From Methylorubrum rhodesianum (GTDB taxonomy: Bacteria > Pseudomonadota > Alphaproteobacteria > Rhizobiales > Beijerinckiaceae), in assembly GCF_014199985.1 (NCBI RefSeq), contig NZ_JACHOS010000006.1:124001-188000 (forward strand): DNA of 64,000 nucleotides, read 5' to 3'. The notes under the pieces were generated by a model. That model ran no database searches. It saw nothing but the letters and a program-made list of their open reading frames with translations, and had not been told where the DNA came from. The first letter of the stretch is position 1. Each line of letters starts with the position of its first letter. Positions 1-8,196 of the stretch are shown piece by piece. The translations under genes were made by a program, and so were the position numbers.

Positions 1-3000
1 CGAGCTTCGTCACACTCACCTGATCGACTTTGCCGGTGCCGAGCATCGGCAGCTTCTCCACGACCACCACCTCGGCGGGAATCGCGACGTCGGCCGCGCC
101 CCGGCTCTTGGCGTGGGTCTGGTAGGCGGGGCGCGTCGCGCCCTTGGCCTCCGTGAACAGGATCAGGCGCTCGCCCTTGCGGGCATCGGGCACGGCAGCC
201 ACCGCACTCGGGGCGTCGGGCCAGAGTTCGGCGGCGAGCGCCTCGACGCTGGCCAGCGACACCATCTCGCCCGCGATCTTGGCGAAGCGCTTGGCCCGGC
301 CCTTGATCGTCACGAAGCCGTCGGCGTCGAAGGCGACGATGTCGCCGGTGTCGTACCAGCCCTCCGCGGGCGGCTCCAGCACGCCGGGATTCTCCGCCCG
401 CAGGTAGCCGAGCATGATGTTGGGGCCGCGCACCACGAGGCGCCCGCCCTCCTCGATGCCGGGCACCGGTTCGAGCCGCGACTCGATCCCCGGCAGCAGC
501 CGGCCGACGGTGCCAAAGCGGTTGAACATCGGGGTGTTGAGCGCGAGCACCGGCCCGCACTCGGTGACGCCGTAGCCCTCCAGGATGCGCAGGCCAAACT
601 TCTCCGCCCAGGTCCTGCGGGTCGCCTGCTTCACCGGCTCGGCGCCGGCCACGACGTAGCGGAGGCTCCGCAGATCGTAGGAATGGGCCATCCGGGCGTA
701 GCCGGTGAGGAATGTGTCGGTGCCGAACAGGACCGTGGCGTTGGTGCCGTAGATCAGTTCGGGCACGATCCGGTAGTGCAGCGGCGACGGATAGAGGTAG
801 ACCGGCACGCCCGAGATCAGCGGCAGCACCAGCCCCGCCGTCAGCCCGAAGGCGTGGAACACCGGCAACACGTTGAACACCTTGTCGCGCGGGCCGAAAT
901 CGATGCGGGCGGCCACCTGCGCGGTATTGGCGAGCATCGCCCGGTTGGCGAGCACCACGCCCTTCGGCGTGCCCTCGCTGCCCGAGGTGAACAGGATCGC
1001 CGCCGGGTCGCTGCCCTTGCGCGCGACGAGCGGCCGGCGGGGGCTCAAGGCTCCGCGGATCTTGTCGCCGGTGGTGACGCCCGCCCGCACGTCCTCCAGG
1101 TAGATCAGGCGCACCGTCCCCTCGATGCCCTCGATCAGGCTGCCGAGGCGACCCTTCTCGATGAAGGCGCGCGAGGTGAGGATGGTGTCGACCTGCGCCG
1201 CCCGGCAGGCCGAGAGCACCGCGGCGGGACCGGCGGAGAAGTTGATCATCGCCGGCACCCGGCCGGCGCTGGCCAGCGCGAAGAACGTCACCGCCGCGCC
1301 GTTGGCGTTGGGCAGCATCAGCCCGACCGGCTTCTTCGGGTCCGGCAGCAGCGCCTGCAGCTTCCGGCCCAGGATGTTGGCGCCCATCACCAGGCGCGAA
1401 TAGCTCATCGTGCCCGTCACCGGGTCTTCCAGCGCCGTGCGCCGCCAGCCGTGAAGCCGGCCCGCCTCGATCAGAGCGGAGAACACGCCGCGTTCGATGT
1501 CGGCGGTCTCGAAGACGAGGTCCGACATGATGTCGTAGAGCGCCGCGCCCGCGGCGCGGCGGCGGTTCTTGCCCTTCAACTCGGGATCGACGTGGAGGCG
1601 GACGGGCGGCATGATCGTCACCGTCACCTTGGGCCACCACGCCCGGCGCACCTGATCGCGCTTCAGGCGCGAGAAGATCGTGCGCTCCGGCCCGTCGATC
1701 TTCACCGGCACGACCATGGCGCCGGACTTGTCGGCGATCAGGCCCGCCCCGTCATAGACCTTCATCAGGCTGCCGGTGACGGTGAGCCGGCCCTCGGGGA
1801 AGATGATCAGCGTCTCGCCGCTCCTGACCGCGTTGATCAGCGTGCGGGTGGCGAGCGGCCGGGTCGGGTCGAGCGGCATCGCCTTGGCCACGCTGAGGAA
1901 CGGCTTGACCCACCAGCGCTGGGCGATGCCGTGGTCGATGGCGAAGACCGGATCCTTGTCGAGCAGCGACAGCGCCAGCGGCGCGTCGAGGAAGGAGACG
2001 TGGTTGAGGGCGACGATGGCGTTCGGGCCGGCCTTCTCGACGTTCTCCAGGCCCTTCACCTCCAAGCGGTAGAAGGCGCGGAACAGGATCGAGAGGGCGT
2101 CGCGCAGCGGGTTCGTCGGCAGGGTCTTGAGGATCACCGCGCCGACGATCAGGTTCAGCACCGCCACGAGGCCGAGGAGCTGGGCCATGGTGAGCCCCGC
2201 CCCCTGAAGCACGGCGAGCGCCAGGGTGCCGCCGACCATGAAGGCGGCGGTGAGCACGTTGACCGCACCGATGACGCGGGCGCGCTTGGCCTTCTCGGTC
2301 CAGGCCTGCACCGCGGCGAAGGAGGGGACGACGTAGAGGCCACCGGCCACGGCGATGCCGAAGAAGTCGATGGCGATGCGCAGGCCGTGGCCGCTGGTGA
2401 TGAAGTCCCAGGCCCCGACCGGCTCGCCCGCGGGCGGAGGCAGGTGCGAGACGGTCCAGGCGAGGTCGAGACCGAACAGGCCCATCAGCACCGCGCCGAC
2501 CGGGGTCGGCAGCAGCACGATCCGCCCGCTCGCGAGCCACGAGGCGAGGCCGGATCCCACCGCGATGCCGACGGAGAAGATCGCGAGCAGGGTGGTGGCG
2601 ACGATCTCGGTGCCGTTCAGCGTCTGGCGCACCAGCACGGGCAGCAGCGAGAGGACGACGACGCCGACGAGCCAGAACCAGCTCACGATCACCGAGCCGC
2701 GCCACAGCCGGGTGTCGGCCCAAAGGTCGCGCAGGAGCTCAGTAGTGGAGCGGGCGATGTTGCGGTCGACATGAAGATCGGGCGCGCCCTCGCCGGTGGC
2801 CGGGATCATCCGGGCGGAGAGCCAGCACAGGACCGCCATGCCCATCAGGCCGGCGCCCAGACCCAGCGCGTGGCCGCCCATCGCCATGGCCAGGCCCGCG
2901 GTGATGGTGCCGAGCAGGATGGCGAGAAAGGTCGCGGCCTCGACCAGGGCGTTGCCGGCGGTCAGCTCCTCGCGCTTCAGATGGTCGGGCAGGATGCCGT

Positions 3001-3382
3001 ACTTGATCGGCCCGAACAGGGCCGCGATGATTCCGAACAGGCCGAGCGCGCCGAACAGCAGCGGCACCGAGTGCAGCCAGAAGCCCAGCACCGAGAGCAG
3101 GGCCGCGAAGATCTCGGCGAATTTCAGCCGCTTGGCGAGCAGCGCCTTGTCGTAGCGGTCGGCGAGCTGCCCGCCGAGGCCCGACAGGATGAAGAACGGG
3201 CCGATGAACACGGCGCTCGCCAGCGTCACCAGCACTCCGCCCGAACTCCCCCCCCGGGCGCTCACCTGGAACAGGATCAGCAGGGCGAGCGCGTTCTTGA
3301 GGAAATTGTCGTTGAAGGCGGAGAAGAACTGGCACCAGAACAGCGGCGCGAAGCGTCGCGTCGTCATCAGTGTGCGGAACAT
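1..3382 (-). CDS. aas: LplT-PlsC-Aas type fusion: lysophospholipid transporter / acyltransferase / acyl-ACP synthetase (3' end cut by window)
   Basis: The protein should take up lysophospholipid and re-acylate it at the inner membrane. The N-terminal ~400 residues form an MFS transporter domain (starts MFRTLMTTRRFAPLFWCQFF, many hydrophobic helices). A PlsC acyltransferase follows, with NHVSFLDA (HX4D) near residue 457 and FPEGR near 529. The C-terminal part is an AMP-forming ligase with FTSGSEGTPKG near 797, YGVTE, and YDTGD. The last readable residues, MLGTGKVDQVSVTKL, match the end of this family, so only a short tail is missing. The ATG at 3382 follows a GGGAGA ribosome site. The gene is divergent from a TetR gene with shared operators. 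The domains are directly visible; the membrane-repair role is family knowledge. Confidence 0.88.
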   Translation of the reverse strand, partial: MFRTLMTTRRFAPLFWCQFFSAFNDNFLKNALALLILFQVSARGGSSGGVLVTLASAVFIGPFFILSGLGGQLADRYDKALLAKRLKFAEIFAALLSVLGFWLHSVPLLFGALGLFGIIAALFGPIKYGILPDHLKREELTAGNALVEAATFLAILLGTITAGLAMAMGGHALGLGAGLMGMAVLCWLSARMIPATGEGAPDLHVDRNIARSTTELLRDLWADTRLWRGSVIVSWFWLVGVVVLSLLPVLVRQTLNGTEIVATTLLAIFSVGIAVGSGLASWLASGRIVLLPTPVGAVLMGLFGLDLAWTVSHLPPPAGEPVGAWDFITSGHGLRIAIDFFGIAVAGGLYVVPSFAAVQAWTEKAKRARVIGAVNVLTAAFMVGGTLALAVLQGAGLTMAQLLGLVAVLNLIVGAVILKTLPTNPLRDALSILFRAFYRLEVKGLENVEKAGPNAIVALNHVSFLDAPLALSLLDKDPVFAIDHGIAQRWWVKPFLSVAKAMPLDPTRPLATRTLINAVRSGETLIIFPEGRLTVTGSLMKVYDGAGLIADKSGAMVVPVKIDGPERTIFSRLKRDQVRRAWWPKVTVTIMPPVRLHVDPELKGKNRRRAAGAALYDIMSDLVFETADIERGVFSALIEAGRLHGWRRTALEDPVTGTMSYSRLVMGANILGRKLQALLPDPKKPVGLMLPNANGAAVTFFALASAGRVPAMINFSAGPAAVLSACRAAQVDTILTSRAFIEKGRLGSLIEGIEGTVRLIYLEDVRAGVTTGDKIRGALSPRRPLVARKGSDPAAILFTSGSEGTPKGVVLANRAMLANTAQVAARIDFGPRDKVFNVLPVFHAFGLTAGLVLPLISGVPVYLYPSPLHYRIVPELIYGTNATVLFGTDTFLTGYARMAHSYDLRSLRYVVAGAEPVKQATRRTWAEKFGLRILEGYGVTECGPVLALNTPMFNRFGTVGRLLPGIESRLEPVPGIEEGGRLVVRGPNIMLGYLRAENPGVLEPPAEGWYDTGDIVAFDADGFVTIKGRAKRFAKIAGEMVSLASVEALAAELWPDAPSAVAAVPDARKGERLILFTEAKGATRPAYQTHAKSRGAADVAIPAEVVVVEKLPMLGTGKVDQVSVTKL

Positions 3383-3444
3383 CGTGGTCTCTCCCGGATC
3401 AGGGCATGACTGCCTGCCGACGGCGAAGGCGTCAAATCCGCGTT

Positions 3445-3459
3445 TTGCACATTGTTCAA
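3445..3459. promoter_or_regulatory. Palindromic operator 1 (probable TetR site)
   Basis: The site reads TTGCACATTGTTCAA, an interrupted inverted repeat of pattern TTGnAC-N3-GTnCAA. It lies between the divergent aas-like and TetR genes and shares the half TTTTGCAC with a second site 49 bp away. TetR repressors commonly bind such sites next to their own gene; binding is inferred. Confidence 0.6.
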
Positions 3460-3493
3460 ATTATGCCGCCGGGACTGCCGCGCAAGCTTGATT

Positions 3494-3508
3494 TTGCACG
3501 TCGTGCAA
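3494..3508. promoter_or_regulatory. Palindromic operator 2 (perfect, probable TetR site)
   Basis: TTGCACGTCGTGCAA is a perfect 7+1+7 palindrome. It lies 34 bp before the ATG of the TetR gene and 111 bp before the divergent aas-like gene. With operator 1 it suggests one repressor controlling both directions. Confidence 0.65.
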
Positions 3509-3542
3509 TCTAACCCGGTGTCGGGTGCGGGCACGCACGCCG

Positions 3543-4169
3543 ATGACTGGGACGCGAGGAGCGGAGGTGACGGGAAAGACGCGCGGCACCGGCCCGAGAG
3601 GCGAGCACGACCGGGAGGGCTTCATCGCCCTCGTCGCGGGCACGGCGGAGAGCCTCGTGCGCAACGAGGGCCTGCGCGCGCTCGGCATGCGGCGTCTGGC
3701 GGCGGCGATCGGCTACGCGCCGAACTCGATCTACAATGCGGTCGGCGACCTCGATCAGGTGGTGCTGCGGGTCAATGCCCGCACGCTCGCCCGCCTTCAC
3801 GCGGCCCTGGAGGCGGTGATCGATCCGGATCGGGCGGCACGGGACAACGCGCTGGCGCTGGCCGACGCCTACCTCGTCTTCGTCGCGGCCGATCCGCGGG
3901 TCTGGAGCCTGCTGTTCGAGCACCTCGCCGCACCGGACCAGCCCTTCCCGGATTGGTACGCGGCGGCCCTGGCCGAGCCGGTCGGGCTGGTGGATACCGC
4001 GCTGGCGCCGCTGATCGCCGATCCGGACGAGCGCCGCCGGGCTGTCGCCGCCCTCTGGGCCGCCCTGCACGGGCTCGCCTCGCTCTCGACCTCGCGCAAG
4101 CTCGCCGTGCTCACCCCCGACGCGCCGCGGGATCTCGCCCGGCTGCTGGTGGGACGGTTCCTGGGCTGA
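3543..4169 (+). CDS. TetR family transcriptional regulator
   Basis: A repressor of about 208 residues. The N-terminal helix-turn-helix covers roughly residues 20-65, with GMRRLAAAIGYAPNSIYNAV as recognition region. The C-terminal ligand domain resembles the WHG/TetR_C_33 type (DPRVWSLLFEHL, ALWAALHGLASLS). The ATG at 3543 is taken as start; an in-frame GTG at 3525 would add six residues. Two palindromes just upstream are likely its operators, so autoregulation and control of the divergent phospholipid acyltransferase gene are plausible. The inducer is unknown; a fatty acyl or membrane-active compound is a guess from the neighbour. Confidence 0.85.
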   Translation: MTGTRGAEVTGKTRGTGPRGEHDREGFIALVAGTAESLVRNEGLRALGMRRLAAAIGYAPNSIYNAVGDLDQVVLRVNARTLARLHAALEAVIDPDRAARDNALALADAYLVFVAADPRVWSLLFEHLAAPDQPFPDWYAAALAEPVGLVDTALAPLIADPDERRRAVAALWAALHGLASLSTSRKLAVLTPDAPRDLARLLVGRFLG

Positions 4170-4294
4170 CGCCTTGCACCGAACCCGCCCGGCGCGGCGG
4201 GAAGGCTTGCATAGGATCGATGCCGGCCGCGGCCTTCAGCGGGGCGCAAAGCCCGCTATAGAGCCCCCACCGTCACCGCCGACCGGACCCTTCG

Positions 4295-5182
4295 ATGACT
4301 CAATCCCCCGTCCCGACGCTGCGCCATCTCGCGGACGTGGCCGAGCGCTACGACCTGATCCTGTGCGACGTCTGGGGCGTGCTGCATGACGGGACCCGCG
4401 GCCACGCCGCCGCCGGCGAGGCGCTGATCCGCTTCCGCGGGCTCCCCGGCCCGCGTCCGCGCCGGGTGATCCTGGTCTCGAACGCGCCCCGCCCGTGGCA
4501 AGGCGTCCAAAAGATCCTCGACGGCTACGGCGTGAAGCGGGAGGCCTACGACGCGATCCTCACCTCCGGCGACCTGACCCGGCGGCTGATCGCCGAGCAT
4601 CCGGGCGAGCGGGTCTACCACTTGGGCCCCGAGCGCGACGCGCCGGTCTTCGACGGGCTCGATCTCACCCTGGTGCCGGGGACGGAAGCCCAGCGCATCG
4701 TCTGCACCGGCCTGTTCGACGACGACACCGAGACGGCGGAGGATTACCGCGAGGCGCTGGCCGCGTTCCGTGCCCGCAACGTGCCGATGATCTGCGCCAA
4801 TCCCGACCTCGTGGTCGAGCGCGAGAAGCGGCTCATTCCCTGTGCCGGCCTGATCGCCCAGGCCTACGAAGCCCTCGGCGGGTCGGTCGTCTACGCGGGC
4901 AAGCCGTACCGGCCGGTCTACGAGACGGCGCTCGCCATGGCCGGCGAACTCGACCGTCTGCCGGCCCCGGAGGTGGGCCGCACCGTCGCGGTCGGCGACG
5001 CGATCCGCACCGACATCGCCGGTGCGGCCGGTTACGGCATCCCCTCGATCCTGGTGGCCCGCGGCATCCACGCGGAGGAGCTCGGCGTCACGGCCGAGCA
5101 CCACAGCCTCGGCGACGTCGCCGACTGGCTGTCGCGGCAGCCGGTGCGGCCCGATGCGGTGATCGAGCGTCTTGTCTGGTGA
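4295..5182 (+). CDS. HAD-superfamily subfamily IIA hydrolase (TIGR01459 type)
   Basis: This is a 295-residue phosphatase-like HAD protein. The catalytic motif LCDVWGVLHDG carries the nucleophile Asp25, close to the DxDGV/T form of subfamily IIA. Motif II is SNAPRP, and motif III/IV is VGDAIRTDIAGAAGYG near residues 235-250. The cap lies between motifs II and III, as in NagD-like proteins. The alphaproteobacterial TIGR01459 branch has no firmly established substrate. A perfect 11-bp inverted repeat starts 17 bp after the stop and probably ends the transcript. No operon partner is apparent. Confidence 0.85.
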   Translation: MTQSPVPTLRHLADVAERYDLILCDVWGVLHDGTRGHAAAGEALIRFRGLPGPRPRRVILVSNAPRPWQGVQKILDGYGVKREAYDAILTSGDLTRRLIAEHPGERVYHLGPERDAPVFDGLDLTLVPGTEAQRIVCTGLFDDDTETAEDYREALAAFRARNVPMICANPDLVVEREKRLIPCAGLIAQAYEALGGSVVYAGKPYRPVYETALAMAGELDRLPAPEVGRTVAVGDAIRTDIAGAAGYGIPSILVARGIHAEELGVTAEHHSLGDVADWLSRQPVRPDAVIERLVW

Positions 5183-5198
5183 GACTTCACATCTGTGT

Positions 5199-5231
5199 CG
5201 CAAGCCGAATCAGAAATATTTTCGGCTTGCG
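5199..5231 (+). terminator. Inverted repeat, probable terminator of the HAD gene
   Basis: CGCAAGCCGAA (5199-5209) and TTCGGCTTGCG (5221-5231) pair perfectly over 11 bp around an 11-nt loop. The stem begins 17 nt after the stop codon. No clean T-tract follows, so termination is inferred and a regulatory palindrome is possible. Confidence 0.45.
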
Positions 5232-5335
5232 ATCGATAAATCCTGTCGTCACGAGCAATTCACGACTCATACGATCATTTATTTCGCGATTTCTGTTATA
5301 ATACTGTGTTTTTCGACAGTCATACCGACATCTGG

Positions 5336-5363
5336 TTGCAAAATTAATCTGCAATGGTATTAT
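5336..5363 (+). promoter_or_regulatory. Candidate housekeeping promoter of the catalase/COX-like gene
   Basis: TTGCAA (5336-5341) and TATTAT (5358-5363) are separated by 16 bp and lie 28 bp before the ATG at 5391. They sit in a markedly AT-rich stretch (about 5205-5370) that contrasts with the GC-rich surroundings. GGGG at 5377-5380 may serve as ribosome site. Confidence 0.5.
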
Positions 5364-5390
5364 AGAGACTGATTACGGGGTGGCCCTGCG

Positions 5391-8036
5391 ATGAATCAGG
5401 TGCCGGACTTCTTCGACCAGCTCATCCCGCAAGCTGCCCCCGGCACGTCGCCCTGGGAGACCGTACCGGCTTCCGAGGCCCAGGCGATCGCGGCGATCAC
5501 GGGGGCGATCGAGGCACGGGTGCGGGTCGCCGCCCGGACGGCCCCCGCTCGCAGGGATGCGCATCCCAAGGCCCATGGCTGCGTCGAGGCCGAGTTTCGT
5601 GTCCTCGACGGCCTTCCGCCCCACCTGAGAAAGGGGCTGTTCGCGCAGCCGCGCAGCTACCAGGCCTGGATCCGCTTCTCGAACGGCTCCGGAACGCCGC
5701 AGGAGGATTCGGTCGGGGACGGCCGCGGGATGGCGGTCAAGGTGACCGGTGTCGAGCAGAGCCGATCCGGCACGCAAGACTTCATCATGATCAACAACCC
5801 GGCCTTCTTCGTGCGCGATGCGGCCGATTACGTCGCGTTCAACGCGAGCGACAATCCGCTCCGGTTCTTTCTGCCCGGCCTGAACCCTCTGCATTTCCGC
5901 TGGCACGAACTGGCCATCGCCCGCAGCATCACGGGCCGGACCGTGCTGAACCCGCTCGCGATCCAGTACTGGAGCATGACGCCGTACCTGTTCGGCGACG
6001 GGCCCTGCAAGTTCTCGGCGCGTCCGATCGGGCCGCCGCCGGCCTTCGCCGACGACACGGAAGCCGATTTCCTGCACGACAACCTCGTCCGATCGCTGGA
6101 GGCGGCCGACGCCGCGTTCGATTTCTGCATCCAGCTGCGGACGAAGCCGGAGGCGATGCCGGTCGAGGATCCGACGATCGAGTGGCCGGAGGCCGACGCG
6201 CCGTTCACCCCCGTCGCGCGGATCATCATCCGGCGGCAGGTCTTCGACACCCCGGAACGGGCGGTCTTCGCCGAGAACCTGTCCTTCACGCCCTGGCACG
6301 GGCTCGCGGCCCATCGCCCGCTCGGCGGCATCAACCGCGTCCGCCGCACCGTCTACGAGACCATCTCTCGCCTGCGTCACGACCTGAACGGCACGCCCCG
6401 CGGCGAGCCGCTGCCGACCGCGTTCTCCACCCCGCCCCACAGCGCGACGTTCCGGGAGGCGTCCATGTCCAGCAGCCTGTTCGACAATCTTCGCGACGGT
6501 CTCCTCGGCTTCGCGGGCGGCCTCATCAATGCGTCCGGCTGGGCCGACAAGACCGCCAGCAAGCTCGTGATCGACAATCTCTGCGCGACGACGCGCAATC
6601 GGCCCCACCCGCTGAGCACGGCCTCGGACTACACGTCGTGGAAGAGCCTGACCGACAAGACCTACCAGGCCCGCCACCTTCCGCCCGTCGACCTGAAGGT
6701 CCAGCCGCCGGCGGACGCCGTCGCGAAGCTGTTCGAGCGGCCGGACGGGACCCAGACGCTCTCCCGGAAATCGACCTGCCTGTTCCCGGCCTTCGCCCAG
6801 TACCTCACCGACGGCTTCATCCGCACCGAACCGAAGCGGCGGGACCGGACGACGACGAACCACGAGATCGACCTCTGCCCCCTCTACGGCCGCATCGAGG
6901 CCCAGACCGACATCCTGAGGGAGAAGGCACCGACGCCGGGCCGGCGCGGGCGGCTGAAGAGCCAGTTCATCAACGGCGAGGAATATCCGCCCTACCTCTA
7001 CACGCGCGACGGCAGCGCGATCGAACCGGCCTTCGCCGGCCTCGACCCGCCCCTGCTGAGTCCGCCGGGGATGCCGGAGCCGCCGGCCGAAAGGCTGGCC
7101 AGCCTGTTCGCCGTCGGCGGCGACCGGGCCAACGGCACGCCCTTCACGAGCATGATGAACACGCTGCTGCTGCGCGAGCACAACCGCGTCGCGGGGGAAC
7201 TGGAGCAGCGCAATCCGGGCTGGGACGACGAGCGGGTCTTCCAGACCGCCCGCAACATCATGATCCCGATGTTCATCAAGATCGTGATCGAGCAGTACAT
7301 CAATCACATTACGCCGCTGCCGTTCAACCTGATCGCCGATCCGTCGATCGCCTGGAAGGCCGACTGGAACCGGCCGAACTGGATCACCGTCGAGTTCAGC
7401 CTGCTCTACCGCTGGCACTCGCTGATGCCCGACGCGATCGAATGGGCGGACCGCACGATCCCGCTGGGCGGCTTCGGTATCGACAACCGGCCCCTGATCG
7501 ATGTCGGCCTCGCCGCGGGCTTCGCCGCCGCGGCCGCCCAGCCCGCCGGCGCCCTGGGCGTCTGCAACACCAGTAAGCCGATCCTCGGTCTCGAAAGGCT
7601 CGCCATCGAGCAGGCCCGCTCCAACCGGCTCGCCAGCTACAACGCCTATCGCGAGCATTTCGGCATGTCGCGGGCGACGACGTTCGCGGAGATCACGAGC
7701 GATCCCACGATCGCCGAGAAGCTCGCCGTTCTCTATCCCACCCCCGACGACGTGGAGTTCTATCCCGGGCTCTTCGCCGAGGACCGGGATCCCAAATCGC
7801 CGCTGCCGGGCCTTCTGATGCGCATGGTCGGGGTCGACGCCTTCACCCAGGCCCTGACCAACCCGCTCCTGTCGGAGCACGTCTACAACGCGGACACCTT
7901 CACGCCCTGGGGCCTGGAACTGATCGAGAGCACCCGCTCCCTCGGCGACATCCTGGTGCGGCAGGGCGCCGAGATCGACCCCAGGGACATCACCATGACG
8001 CAGCCGGGCTGGCGCTACGGCTGGCACATCGCCTGA
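5391..8036 (+). CDS. Catalase-like domain fused to cyclooxygenase-like heme peroxidase
   Basis: An 881-residue protein with two heme-protein domains. Residues ~40-340 resemble the catalase-like y4iL group: His62 in KAHGCVEAEF, then FIMINNPAFFVRD, and a proximal-type RxxxY (Arg318, Tyr322) in RVRRTVYETISR. Residues ~365-870 resemble animal cyclooxygenases: DYTSWKSLTDKTYQARHLPP (Arg428 matching COX Arg120), FAQYLTDGF, LREHNRV, FQTARNIMI, IKIVIEQYINHI, and LLYRWHSLMPD with Tyr673 and His676 matching COX Tyr385 and heme ligand His388. Gln470 matches COX Gln203, but Asp474 stands where the distal peroxidase His207 should be. No signal peptide is seen. The likely role is fatty-acid dioxygenation or hydroperoxide processing; this is inference. 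It stands alone with its own promoter. Confidence 0.85.
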   Translation: MNQVPDFFDQLIPQAAPGTSPWETVPASEAQAIAAITGAIEARVRVAARTAPARRDAHPKAHGCVEAEFRVLDGLPPHLRKGLFAQPRSYQAWIRFSNGSGTPQEDSVGDGRGMAVKVTGVEQSRSGTQDFIMINNPAFFVRDAADYVAFNASDNPLRFFLPGLNPLHFRWHELAIARSITGRTVLNPLAIQYWSMTPYLFGDGPCKFSARPIGPPPAFADDTEADFLHDNLVRSLEAADAAFDFCIQLRTKPEAMPVEDPTIEWPEADAPFTPVARIIIRRQVFDTPERAVFAENLSFTPWHGLAAHRPLGGINRVRRTVYETISRLRHDLNGTPRGEPLPTAFSTPPHSATFREASMSSSLFDNLRDGLLGFAGGLINASGWADKTASKLVIDNLCATTRNRPHPLSTASDYTSWKSLTDKTYQARHLPPVDLKVQPPADAVAKLFERPDGTQTLSRKSTCLFPAFAQYLTDGFIRTEPKRRDRTTTNHEIDLCPLYGRIEAQTDILREKAPTPGRRGRLKSQFINGEEYPPYLYTRDGSAIEPAFAGLDPPLLSPPGMPEPPAERLASLFAVGGDRANGTPFTSMMNTLLLREHNRVAGELEQRNPGWDDERVFQTARNIMIPMFIKIVIEQYINHITPLPFNLIADPSIAWKADWNRPNWITVEFSLLYRWHSLMPDAIEWADRTIPLGGFGIDNRPLIDVGLAAGFAAAAAQPAGALGVCNTSKPILGLERLAIEQARSNRLASYNAYREHFGMSRATTFAEITSDPTIAEKLAVLYPTPDDVEFYPGLFAEDRDPKSPLPGLLMRMVGVDAFTQALTNPLLSEHVYNADTFTPWGLELIESTRSLGDILVRQGAEIDPRDITMTQPGWRYGWHIA
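6454..6467 (+). promoter_or_regulatory. Internal ribosome site and ATG at the domain boundary
   Basis: GGGAGG (6454-6459) sits 5 nt before an in-frame ATG (6465, Met359), between the catalase-like and COX-like domains. A separate COX-like protein of about 523 residues could be made from it. Use of the site is inferred. Confidence 0.35.
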
Positions 8037-8196
8037 CGCACGGCTCCTCCGGAGACGCCCGGGTTGCTGTGCGCCCGGTCGGCCCGCCGGCCGGGATCGC
8101 CTGAGCAGTCGCCACCCTTCGCTGACCGAGGGCGCGGGTCGCCAAATGCAGCGCCGGTTGCTAGGAGGGCGCCGATCGAGGCTCGGACGAAGAAGC

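Noticed and set aside
113..3409. A 1,098-codon open frame on the plus strand
   Set aside because: It is antisense to the aas-like gene; the translation is rich in Arg, His, Gly and Ala without recognisable motifs, as expected for a shadow frame in GC-rich DNA.
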